In this document: positions 24,319 to 31,581 of the stretch, piece by piece
Numbering within the stretch: position 1 is the first letter of the stretch
Layout of the letters: each line of letters starts with the position of its first letter
Source: JACADW01 sp963747985
GTDB taxonomy: Bacteria > Acidobacteriota > UBA6911
Direction of reading: 5' to 3'
Assembly: GCA_963747985.1 (NCBI GenBank)
Contig: CAVVHG010000003.1
Location: 248,001-312,000 of the forward strand
Length of the DNA stretch: 64,000 nucleotides
Program-made: the position numbers and the translations under genes
The notes under the pieces: model-generated
What the model was told of the DNA's origin: nothing
Databases searched by the model: none
Seen by the model: the letters and a program-made list of their open reading frames with translations, nothing else

Positions 24319-24513
24319 CTAAATGTTGAGCATCCGCTTCACGCGGGCCCGGTCCGCCTTGCTGACCGTGGCCGAAGTTGTGAGTTTGCGCACCCTCTTG
24401 CGCGGCTTCTTGGTCAGGATGTGTCTTGCATGGCTCCGGCGGCGCATCAGCTTCCCGGTGCCGGTGACTTTGAATCGCTTTGCGGCGCTCTTACTGGTCT
24501 TCCTCTTGTTCAC
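24319..24513 (-). CDS. rpmI: 50S ribosomal protein L35
   Basis: L35 is a small basic protein of the large subunit. The 64-residue product has KTSKSAAKRFKVTGTGKLMRRRSHARHILTKK spread over its first half, the typical L35 pattern. It starts with GTG at 24513, preceded by AAGGAG with normal spacing. It lies 58 bases after infC and 92 bases ahead of rplT. Confidence 0.95.
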   Translation of the reverse strand: MNKRKTSKSAAKRFKVTGTGKLMRRRSHARHILTKKPRKRVRKLTTSATVSKADRARVKRMLNI

Positions 24514-24571
24514 GCAGATTACTCCTTCGCTATTGTGCCTGCTCCCAAAACCTGTCTGTCCCCGGGTCCGG

Positions 24572-25096
24572 TTACTTCTTCTTCGGCGCCAGAATCGCTA
24601 CCAGCGCGTAACCTTCCATCTTCGGAGGTCGCTCGATCTCGACCAGATCCTTGATCTCATCGACCAGTCTGGCCAGGAGCCTCTGGCCCAGGTCCTGGTG
24701 CGTCATCTCGCGTCCGCGGAATACCACCGAGGCTTTGGCCTTATTACCCTCACTGAGGAACCGAAGTATGTTGTTCTTCTTGAACTCATAGTCGTGGTCA
24801 TCGGTCCGCGGCCTGAATTTCACTTCCTTTATGATGACCTGCCTCTGGTGTTTCTTGGCCTCGTGCGCACGCTTGCTCTTCTGGTACTGAAACTTGCCGT
24901 AATTCATGATCCGGCATACGGGCGGATTGGCCTCCGGAGCGACCTCTACGAGGTCCAGTTCACGCGCCCGGGCCTGGACCATGCCCTCCTCGGGAGTCAT
25001 AACCCCCAGGTTCCCGAGTTCATCATCGACGACGCGAACCTGCTTGGCCCGAATCATCTCGTTCACGCGAACCCGCACTTGCTGTCTCGTTGTGAT
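24572..25096 (-). CDS. infC: Translation initiation factor IF-3, probable AUC start codon
   Basis: IF-3 binds the 30S subunit, blocks premature joining with 50S and rejects non-standard start codons. The 174 residues contain the N-domain (VRVRVNEMIRAKQVRVVDDELGNLGVM), the linker rich in lysine (YQKSKRAHEAKKHQ) and the C-domain (VIIKEVKFRPRTDDHDYEFK...KASVVFRGREM). The only ATG (25100-25102) abuts the strong AAGGAGG with no spacing. Two codons further, an in-frame ATC sits six bases after the same AAGGAGG. Non-AUG starts (AUU, AUC, AUA) are characteristic of infC and allow IF-3 to repress its own synthesis, so I place the start at the ATC. Confidence 0.95.
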   Translation of the reverse strand: MTTRQQVRVRVNEMIRAKQVRVVDDELGNLGVMTPEEGMVQARARELDLVEVAPEANPPVCRIMNYGKFQYQKSKRAHEAKKHQRQVIIKEVKFRPRTDDHDYEFKKNNILRFLSEGNKAKASVVFRGREMTHQDLGQRLLARLVDEIKDLVEIERPPKMEGYALVAILAPKKK

Positions 25097-25145
25097 TGTC
25101 ATCCTCCTTGTTACATTGGGGATCGCCGCGGGATGGGCCGGTCAA

Positions 25146-26948
25146 TCAGGGCTTGACCGATCTCGCCTCGATGTACCCCGTGATTGCCGCGATGAAGCTC
25201 TCTACGGATTGGGCCCCCTTGTCCCCCTCTGAACGGCTTCGAACCGACACCTGGCCGGACTGCGCCTCCTTGTCGCCCACAACGAGCATGAAAGGAATCT
25301 TCCTCGTCTGGGCTTCCCGAATCTTGTACCCCATCTTTTCGTTTCTGTCATCCAGTTCGACGCGCAGCCCGGCGCTCGTGAGCTGGTCGAGGACCTGCGA
25401 GGCGTAGGCCTGATGCCTCACGGCAATCGGTATGACCGTCGCCTGAACAGGCGCCAGCCATATCGGAAACGCCCCTGCGAAGTGCTCGATGAGGACTCCC
25501 ATGAATCGCTCTACCGACCCGAGCAGGGCTCGGTGAAGCATGACCGGCTGGTGCGGCTGGCCGTCCGGACCGATGTACGCCAGGCCAAACCGCTTGGGCA
25601 GCGTGAAATCGAACTGAACCGTCGAGAGCTGCCAGGGCCGGCCAATCGCGTCGATCAGCTTGACATCGATCTTGGGCCCGTAGAACACGGCCTCGCCCTC
25701 CATCCGCTTCCATTGCATCCCCTTGGCAGTCATCGCCTGGACCAGGGCGTTCTCAGCCATCTGCCAGTCTTCTTCGATCCCGGCATAATCCTGTTTCCTG
25801 GACTCGTCCCTGACCGAAAGTTCCACCTGGTACTTGTCGAAGGCGAAGGCCTGCATGACGAAGAGGACAAGATCGAGCAGGTCCGAAATCTCCCCGTAGA
25901 CCTGTTCCCTGGTGCAGAAGATGTGCGCGTCATCCTGTGTGAAACCACGCACGCGGAGCATGCCGTGCAGGACTCCGCTCTTCTCATGACGGTAGACGGT
26001 CCCGAACTCGGCGAACCGAAGCGGGAGATCCCGGTAGCTGCGCATCGCGGACTTGTAGATCTGGATGTGCCCGGGGCAGTTCATCGGCTTGATGACGAAC
26101 TCCTCGTCCTCGATGTCGAAAACGTACATGTTCTCGCGGTAATAGTCGTAATGCCCGGACGTCTTCCATAGCGCACCGCGGGCGATGTGCGGCGTGGTTA
26201 CGAACTCGTATCCGCGGCTCAGCAGCACCTGCCGCAGAAAATCCTCCACTACCAGCCGCACCCGCGTACCCTTCGGATGCCAGAAAATCAGGCCAGGCCC
26301 GGCTTCCTCGGAGATGCTGAACAAATCCAGCTCGCGTCCGAGCTTCCGGTGATCACGCTTCTTCGCTTCCTCGAGCTGCGTCAGGTGTGCCTGCAATTCA
26401 TCCGGCGTGAGGAAGGCGGTGCCGTAGATTCGCTGCAGGCGCCGGTTGCTTTCGTCTCCCTTCCAGTATGAACCCGCCAGGCTCATGATCCGGAACGAGT
26501 CAGGATGTATCCGCCCGGTCGAACAGACGTGCGGGCCGAGACAGAAGTCCACGAGGTCGCCCAGTTGATAGCAGGAGAGCCGCTGACCCGCCCTGTCCTC
26601 GATCAGCTCAACTTTCAGGTCTTCGCCTTTGCCGGCGAAAAGATCGACAGCCTCTTCCCTGCCGATTATGCGGGGCTGGTACTCCAGGTCGCGCGACGCC
26701 AACTCCCGCATCTTCGCCTCGATCTTCGGCAAATCGTCCTCGGTGAAGTTCACAGGGCGATCGAAATCGTAGAAAAACCCATCGCTGACAGCCGGCCCGA
26801 TACCCAGGTGCGTGTCAGGATAGAGGCTGCAGACCGCGGCCGCCATCAGGTGCGACGTACTGTGGCGGTAGATTTCCAGGGCTTCCGCCGGATCGGTTAC
26901 TTCGCCGATCTTTCCGTCTGAGTATCTGACTTTCAAACCCATCGCCAT
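25146..26948 (-). CDS. thrS: Threonyl-tRNA synthetase lacking the N-terminal TGS domain
   Basis: ThrRS charges tRNA-Thr and hydrolyses mis-charged Ser-tRNA. The 600-residue protein begins a few residues before the editing domain. HSTSHLMAAAV starts at about residue 29 and LVDFCLGPHV completes the editing site. The catalytic core has the zinc cysteine in MNCPGH, motif 2 around EFGTVYRHEKSGVLHGMLRVRGFTQDD, and the C-terminal anticodon-binding domain (QATVIPIAVRHQAYASQVLDQL). The usual 60-odd-residue TGS domain at the N-terminus is absent. GAGGG precedes the ATG. It opens the infC-rpmI-rplT-pheST operon, the classic order. Confidence 0.97.
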   Translation of the reverse strand: MAMGLKVRYSDGKIGEVTDPAEALEIYRHSTSHLMAAAVCSLYPDTHLGIGPAVSDGFFYDFDRPVNFTEDDLPKIEAKMRELASRDLEYQPRIIGREEAVDLFAGKGEDLKVELIEDRAGQRLSCYQLGDLVDFCLGPHVCSTGRIHPDSFRIMSLAGSYWKGDESNRRLQRIYGTAFLTPDELQAHLTQLEEAKKRDHRKLGRELDLFSISEEAGPGLIFWHPKGTRVRLVVEDFLRQVLLSRGYEFVTTPHIARGALWKTSGHYDYYRENMYVFDIEDEEFVIKPMNCPGHIQIYKSAMRSYRDLPLRFAEFGTVYRHEKSGVLHGMLRVRGFTQDDAHIFCTREQVYGEISDLLDLVLFVMQAFAFDKYQVELSVRDESRKQDYAGIEEDWQMAENALVQAMTAKGMQWKRMEGEAVFYGPKIDVKLIDAIGRPWQLSTVQFDFTLPKRFGLAYIGPDGQPHQPVMLHRALLGSVERFMGVLIEHFAGAFPIWLAPVQATVIPIAVRHQAYASQVLDQLTSAGLRVELDDRNEKMGYKIREAQTRKIPFMLVVGDKEAQSGQVSVRSRSEGDKGAQSVESFIAAITGYIEARSVKP

Positions 26949-27106
26949 AAACCGCCCTCTACTGCCGCCGCTCCATGGCTCAAGCGCCGGATTCAGCGTC
27001 CACGCTGATATTAAAATGTGAATCGGACAAGAGGAGTTGATCCGGTCATCAAGGCGGACATCATTTCGACTTTCCCGGATGGGACTGCTTTCCCTTTGGG
27101 GATTAA

Positions 27107-27181
27107 TGGTAGGCGCGAGCGGATTTGAACCGCTGACCCCTTCCGCGTCAAGGAAGTGCTCTCCCCCTGAGCTACGCGCCT
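27107..27181 (-). tRNA. tRNA-Val (anticodon GAC)
   Basis: The minus strand folds as a full cloverleaf. The acceptor pairs AGGCGCG with CGCGCCT, the D arm is AGCTCAGGGGGAGAGC, the anticodon stem CTTCC/GGAAG encloses loop TTGACGC with anticodon GAC, the T arm is AGCGGTTCAAATCCGCT, and CCA is encoded. It decodes GUC and GUU. Length is 75 bases including CCA, and its own promoter lies just upstream. Confidence 0.95.
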
Positions 27182-27196
27182 GAAAACGAAGCGGTT

Positions 27197-27225
27197 AGCC
27201 TAGCAGATCACCACCGGGGTGTCAA
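27197..27225 (-). promoter_or_regulatory. Promoter of tRNA-Val
   Basis: TTGACA (27220-27225) and TAGGCT (27197-27202) are 17 bases apart on the minus strand. Initiation would fall seven or eight bases before the tRNA 5' end. Confidence 0.65.
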
Positions 27226-27280
27226 CCGCTTCCAGGTCCGTCGAGGGCATGAACAGGCAGCCGCCCTCCCCGCCCTCTGT

Positions 27281-28537
27281 TCATGCGGCTTTCTTCAACG
27301 GAACAGCTCCCCTGGTAAGCACCTCGATGGCCCGATCCATCTGGTCTCTCTGGATCTTTTCCTGAAGCTCCCGGTACTTGGCGACGTCCTCCTTCGCATC
27401 GTAGATCGCCTCGACCAACAGGTCCTGCTGGGTCTCGTCGTCAGGAGCCTCGATATCAGGCTTGATGCCTGCATTGCGGATCGTCTCGTCCTGAATCATC
27501 TTGCCGTCAGGGGTGAAGATCTTCGAAGTGGAAAGGAACAGCACGGCGCCGCTCCTGAGCGCGATCTGGTCCTGGATGGATCCGATCCCGAAGGACTTCT
27601 CCCCCACAAGCACGGCGCGTTTGTGTGCCTTGAGCGCCCCAGCCGCCACTTCGGCAGCGCCTGCAGTCGATTCGTTGAGAAGCACCACCATAGGCATTTC
27701 AGTCAGGAACCCCTGGGCGGCAGCCGACACTTCCTTTGTCCGCTCTCCCCGCCGGTTCTGGCAGTAGTAAATCATCCCGTCCTTGAGGAAGAAGTTTGCG
27801 AGTTCCGCACCGCTGCGAGCCTCTCCCTCGGCGCAATCCCTCAGGTCGACGATGAGTTTTTGCGCTCCGGCGGACATCAAAGTCTTGAGCCTCACCCGAA
27901 CATCACTCACGCTTGAGCCTGCAAGCGACGGCACTTGAAGCACGCCGATGCCTCCATCGAGCATGCGCGACGCCGGGGCGGCGGGCATGTCCGGCTTGCG
28001 CGTGATCTCGACGTCGAGCGGTTTGGTGCGAGCGCCACGGAAAACCGACACTTTCAGTTTCGAATCGGGCGCACCTCGCAGCAGGCTCTCAGCCTCGAGG
28101 ATGCTCTTGTCCTCAACCCCCGAGCCATCGAGCGCCATGACATAATCACCCGGCCTGATCCCTGCGGCTTCGGCGGGGCCTCCCTTCTGCACGGAAACCA
28201 CGAATATCACACTGGCGCGCTTGGACAGCACCATTCCCGCACCGGCCGCGGCCTCGGCGCGGCGCTTCTGAAGTGTTTCATACTGCGCCTTGGTGAAAAA
28301 GCTGCTGTAGGGATCGAGTGCGTCGATCATCCCGCGCATCGCGCCATCCTGAACCTTGCTCATGTCGGGGGACTCGACGTAATCCTCGTTGATCTTCTTC
28401 AGGGCATCCATGAACACGGCGAGTTCCTTGTATGCCTCGTCCTTGGCGACGACACGTCCATAGAAAGCCGCCATCAGGCCGTATGCAACCACCACGGCCG
28501 ACAAGAAAAACACAAACGTCCTTCCCTTTTGCAGCAT
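27281..28537 (-). CDS. S41 (CtpA-like) family protein, catalytic residues apparently lost
   Basis: C-terminal processing peptidases are periplasmic serine proteases with a PDZ domain. The 418 residues show an N-terminal membrane anchor (FVFFLSAVVVAYGLMAAFY), the cap-like helical start ending ALDPYSSFF, and a PDZ domain at about 100-180 (VQKGGPAEAAGIRPGDYVMALDG). The S41 core has GGIGVLQVPS and VGEKSFGIGSIQ. In active enzymes the nucleophile is in GSASASEI and the general base lysine is in FGKGS. Here those positions are glycine 293 (STAGAAEV) and isoleucine 318 (FGIGS), still 25 residues apart, while the oxyanion-side glutamine is kept. It is probably a non-proteolytic adaptor. The start at 28537 follows GGAGG. 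Confidence 0.88.
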   Translation of the reverse strand: MLQKGRTFVFFLSAVVVAYGLMAAFYGRVVAKDEAYKELAVFMDALKKINEDYVESPDMSKVQDGAMRGMIDALDPYSSFFTKAQYETLQKRRAEAAAGAGMVLSKRASVIFVVSVQKGGPAEAAGIRPGDYVMALDGSGVEDKSILEAESLLRGAPDSKLKVSVFRGARTKPLDVEITRKPDMPAAPASRMLDGGIGVLQVPSLAGSSVSDVRVRLKTLMSAGAQKLIVDLRDCAEGEARSGAELANFFLKDGMIYYCQNRRGERTKEVSAAAQGFLTEMPMVVLLNESTAGAAEVAAGALKAHKRAVLVGEKSFGIGSIQDQIALRSGAVLFLSTSKIFTPDGKMIQDETIRNAGIKPDIEAPDDETQQDLLVEAIYDAKEDVAKYRELQEKIQRDQMDRAIEVLTRGAVPLKKAA

Positions 28538-28562
28538 TACACCTCCAGAATCGAACCCTATC

Positions 28563-28591
28563 ATTATATAGAAGAGCCCGGACAGCGACAA
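28563..28591 (-). promoter_or_regulatory. Candidate sigma70 promoter of the S41-family gene
   Basis: TTGTCG (28586-28591) and a perfect TATAAT (28563-28568) are 17 bases apart on the minus strand. Initiation near 28556 gives a leader of about 20 bases holding GGAGGT. Confidence 0.6.
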
Positions 28592-28737
28592 CGGCGATTT
28601 GGCTCTAATCACAAAAGTTTCATACACTTCCGTTTGAGGGTGGCAAGTGCCCCGGGCAGCGGATTCCGCGTCTCGCGCCTGCCTGAGGCAGGACTTGGCG
28701 GCTTGAACTGCCTGGGGCCTTATGGTCCAATGGCCCT

Positions 28738-29154
28738 ATGAAGTGCGGGCGGCTGCTTGCTTTGGATTACGGCGCGCGCAGGATCGGAATAGCTCTCTGC
28801 GACGAAACGGGGATTGCCGTACGGCCGGCCCCGGCGATCGTCAACAAAGGCCGCAGGGATCTCGTGACCCGGATCCGCCATCTCGTCGAGCAGTACAGTA
28901 TCGACGGACTGGTGATCGGCTTGCCTCTCAACATGGACGGCACGGCCGGCGCATCGGCAGCCGAAGCGAGGAAGTTCATGCAGGCTCTCGAGGCTGAGCT
29001 GAAGCTTCCGCTGACAGCGGTCGACGAGCGGTTGACGACCGTCGAAGCTGCCGAAATCTGGAAAAACATGAGTCCGCGCCGACAGAAGAAATATCGCAGC
29101 GTCGACTCGCTTGCGGCCGCCCTGATTCTTCGGAGATTCCTGGAAGAGCGATGA
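28738..29154 (+). CDS. ruvX: RuvX/YqgF family pre-16S rRNA-processing nuclease
   Basis: YqgF is an RNase H-fold nuclease acting on pre-16S rRNA ends and also described as a Holliday-junction resolvase. The 138 residues show LALDYGARRIGIALCDETG at the N-terminus with the first catalytic aspartate, VIGLPLNMDGT in the middle, VDERLTTVEA with the acidic pair, and SVDSLAAALILRRFLE at the C-terminus with the last aspartate. All expected acidic residues are visible. Its TGA overlaps the ATG of mltG, so the two genes are coupled, a frequent pairing. Confidence 0.93.
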   Translation: MKCGRLLALDYGARRIGIALCDETGIAVRPAPAIVNKGRRDLVTRIRHLVEQYSIDGLVIGLPLNMDGTAGASAAEARKFMQALEAELKLPLTAVDERLTTVEAAEIWKNMSPRRQKKYRSVDSLAAALILRRFLEER

Positions 29155-30191
29155 GCCTCGCTATGCGCGTGACAGTCTGGTCCGTATCGGCTCTGGTTCT
29201 GGTCATCGTGGCCATCCTGGCCTGGGTGCAGGCGGAAATGACCACCCCGTACTACGGTGCGAATTCCCCCGAGGTCTTCGTGGAAGTAACCGGCGGCGCC
29301 GGTGCCCATTCCGTCGCCAAACAGCTCGCAGACGCAGGCGTGATCAGAAGCCGGCTGCCCTTTGAGATCTACGTGCGTTGGACCGGCATGGACAGGCGGC
29401 TCAAAGCGGGCGAGTATCGCTTCGCTGTCCCGGCCGCGCCCGCCGAAGTCGCGAGACGCATCGTGGAGGGGGACATCTTCTTCCACTCGGTGACGGTCCC
29501 GGAGGGACTGACGGCGCGAGAGACGGTCTCACTGATCGTACAGGCCGGTATCGGCAACCGCCGGGAACTGGAGCAGGCGCTACAGAGAGTGGACTGGATT
29601 GCGGACCTCGACCCCGCAGCGCCCTCCCTCGAAGGATACCTGTTCCCTGAGACGTATCGCTTTCCACGCAGCGCCGATGCCGTGCAGGTCGTCCGCACGA
29701 TGATCCGCGCTTTTCGAGATCGGTACTCCGGGCTTCCGGCCGCTCGCCCGCTGCCAAAGGGTTGGACGCTGCGCAGGATCGTCACCCTGGCTTCCATGAT
29801 CGAAAAGGAAACCGGCTCCGCCCCGGAACGACCCCTGGTGGCATCCGTGCTGGTAAACCGGCTGGAGCGAGGCATGCCGCTTGCCTGCGATCCCACGGTC
29901 ATCTATGCACTGAAACTGGCAGGGACCTACGACGGAAACATCCGCAAGAGGGATCTCGCTCTTGACTCTCCCTACAACACGTACACTCACGCGGGGCTGC
30001 CGCCCGGCCCGATCTGCAATCCGGGTGAAGACTCCCTTCGTGCTGCGCTGGCCCCGCCCAAAACCGATTACCTTTACTTCGTATCCCGCAACGACGGCAC
30101 CCATCAGTTCTCGAAGGATTTCACCTCCCACTCGCTTGCGGTTGCGCGCTACCAGAAGAACCACTTACAGCCGTCTTCACGTCGCCCCTGA
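29151..30191 (+). CDS. mltG: Endolytic murein transglycosylase MltG
   Basis: MltG cuts nascent glycan strands near the inner membrane and is thought to set glycan length. The 346 residues show an N-terminal membrane helix (VWSVSALVLVIVAILAWVQ), a LysM-like region (FVEVTGGAGAHSVAKQLADAGVI), then the YceG catalytic domain. That domain has TLASMIEKETG with the catalytic glutamate, ASVLVNRLERGMPLACDPTVIYAL, SPYNTYTHAGLPPGPICNPG and YLYFVSRNDGTHQFS. Length and motifs are complete. It overlaps ruvX by four bases. Confidence 0.95.
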   Translation: MSLAMRVTVWSVSALVLVIVAILAWVQAEMTTPYYGANSPEVFVEVTGGAGAHSVAKQLADAGVIRSRLPFEIYVRWTGMDRRLKAGEYRFAVPAAPAEVARRIVEGDIFFHSVTVPEGLTARETVSLIVQAGIGNRRELEQALQRVDWIADLDPAAPSLEGYLFPETYRFPRSADAVQVVRTMIRAFRDRYSGLPAARPLPKGWTLRRIVTLASMIEKETGSAPERPLVASVLVNRLERGMPLACDPTVIYALKLAGTYDGNIRKRDLALDSPYNTYTHAGLPPGPICNPGEDSLRAALAPPKTDYLYFVSRNDGTHQFSKDFTSHSLAVARYQKNHLQPSSRRP

Positions 30192-30208
30192 GCGCACGGG
30201 CGTCCGGG

Positions 30209-30237
30209 TTGACTTGTAGGATAGCCGATGCTAGGAT
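30209..30237 (+). promoter_or_regulatory. Candidate promoter placed for a leaderless transcript
   Basis: TTGACT (30209-30214) and TAGGAT (30232-30237) are 17 bases apart. Transcription would start at about 30244-30246, on or beside the GTG start codon at 30245, so the message may have essentially no leader. Confidence 0.5.
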
Positions 30238-30244
30238 AGTGCTC

Positions 30245-30865
30245 GTGAGCCAGAAGCCCGTCTGTTATCAATACGTTAAGTCCGGACCTGCCTTCGCCGC
30301 TGCGATAGTCGCTCTTCTCGCTTTGGCCGTCCCGGTGGTATCCGGTCAAACCCCCAAGCCTTCGCAGCCCGACCCGGTCAAGTTCCTGAACAAGTACGAA
30401 GTCGTTTTCAACGTGGTCCGCAGCGTTCTTATCGATTCGGGATACAGCATCGAACTCGAGGACCGCAAGGGCGGAAGGATCGTCACGAAGCCCTATGAGT
30501 TCATAACGGGATCGCTGACCTCCTCGGAGGTTGACAAGGTAGCGCTCAAGAAAGACACGATCACTGGTGACTGGATTCGAGCCCGCTATGTCCTGGAGGC
30601 CCTGATCGAGATCGTTACACCGACTCAAACGATGCTGACCGTCAGAACCAGGTTCGAAGGACTCAATAGAGACATTGACGGTACGGAGAAATGGGTGCCT
30701 CTCGAATCGCTCGGCGTAATTGAGAAGCGGATCATGGGGAAAGTCAGCATGAAGCTGCTGGGTAATGAGTTGCAGTACAACGATAAGAAGGGCTTCTGGG
30801 ACAAATCGCCGTCGTCTCCCGACGCCAAGAAACCGAATCCATACCCGACGCGTCCACCGCTATAG
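30245..30865 (+). CDS. Secreted protein of unknown function, BamC-like pattern
   Basis: This 206-residue protein has an N-terminal signal sequence (hydrophobic AFAAAIVALLALAVPVVSGQ, cleavage probably after SG or GQ) without a lipobox. The mature part begins with a helix-strand unit, VVFNVVRSVLIDSGYSIELEDRKGGRIVTKPYEF. This pattern, in which two helices and a sheet present an unfolded-turn motif, recalls the helix-grip domains of BamC-like envelope proteins. It ends in a proline-rich tail (KKPNPYPTRPPL). The GTG start at 30245 is chosen because it heads the signal sequence. It precedes an FxLYD membrane protein and an ABC exporter. I do not know its function. Confidence 0.7.
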   Translation: MSQKPVCYQYVKSGPAFAAAIVALLALAVPVVSGQTPKPSQPDPVKFLNKYEVVFNVVRSVLIDSGYSIELEDRKGGRIVTKPYEFITGSLTSSEVDKVALKKDTITGDWIRARYVLEALIEIVTPTQTMLTVRTRFEGLNRDIDGTEKWVPLESLGVIEKRIMGKVSMKLLGNELQYNDKKGFWDKSPSSPDAKKPNPYPTRPPL

Positions 30866-30883
30866 CACCCTGCGGAATCAACC

Positions 30884-31558
30884 TTGAAGGATCTGCGCCT
30901 AGTCCTGACCGTTGTCGTTCTGGCAGGAGCTGTCCTGGCTCTGGTGGTATTCTCGATCAATCGCCTCAGGACCAGGAGCCGAAAGTCGCCGCTGCCGGCG
31001 GCGGTCGCCGCCAGCCCGGCGTCCTCCCCCGGTGGGAAGGTCGTACCCGATCCGGGTGAAACCGATTCGCTGTTCGAGGTTCAGGGCGACTCCGTTCTTT
31101 CCCGCGTTCTGAGGACCGGACTCGCGGTACTGGCGTTCGTTGTGGCCGGGGGATTTGTCCTGATCCTGCTCCCCCAGGGCGCAGTTGACTGGATGGCACA
31201 GGCGGTCCGGTCGCGTGGAGCCGTAGCGCCTGTTCAGGAGCAGATCGCGTTCCTGTACCTCGGTGACGAGATCAAGGACGGTGAGTTCCACCTCCGCGGT
31301 GTCGTGCGCAACATAACCACTCTTCCGATCGAGAAGCTGGACGCGACTGTACGCTTTTACTCGCGAACGGGTCAGCTGCTGGAAACCAGGTCGGTGCGCA
31401 TGGATACGGAGTTGATCCAGCCTGACGCCACGGCCCAGTTTCACCTGGTCTATCCGGGCTACGCCGGTCAGTTTGGAAGCTATTCGGTCGAATTCGTTTC
31501 GCGACAGGGCGAGATCGTGCCTTACAAGGACATGCGCGGCGCTCGGGGCCGCAGCTGA
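30884..31558 (+). CDS. Membrane protein with FxLYD-like domain, unknown function
   Basis: This 224-residue protein starts with TTG at 30884, 18 bases after the previous gene. It has two membrane segments, one at the N-terminus (LVLTVVVLAGAVLALVVFSI) and one at about 80-100 (GLAVLAFVVAGGFVLILLP), separated by a proline/alanine-rich loop. The C-terminal 100 residues form a probable extracytoplasmic beta sandwich of the FxLYD type (EFHLRGVVRNITTLPIEKLDATVRFYSRTGQLLETRSVRM...PGYAGQFGSYSVEFVSRQG). It ends just before the ABC exporter genes. Its function is unknown. Confidence 0.75.
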   Translation: MKDLRLVLTVVVLAGAVLALVVFSINRLRTRSRKSPLPAAVAASPASSPGGKVVPDPGETDSLFEVQGDSVLSRVLRTGLAVLAFVVAGGFVLILLPQGAVDWMAQAVRSRGAVAPVQEQIAFLYLGDEIKDGEFHLRGVVRNITTLPIEKLDATVRFYSRTGQLLETRSVRMDTELIQPDATAQFHLVYPGYAGQFGSYSVEFVSRQGEIVPYKDMRGARGRS

Positions 31559-31581
31559 ATCCCGGCCCCCCCGGACCGGAC

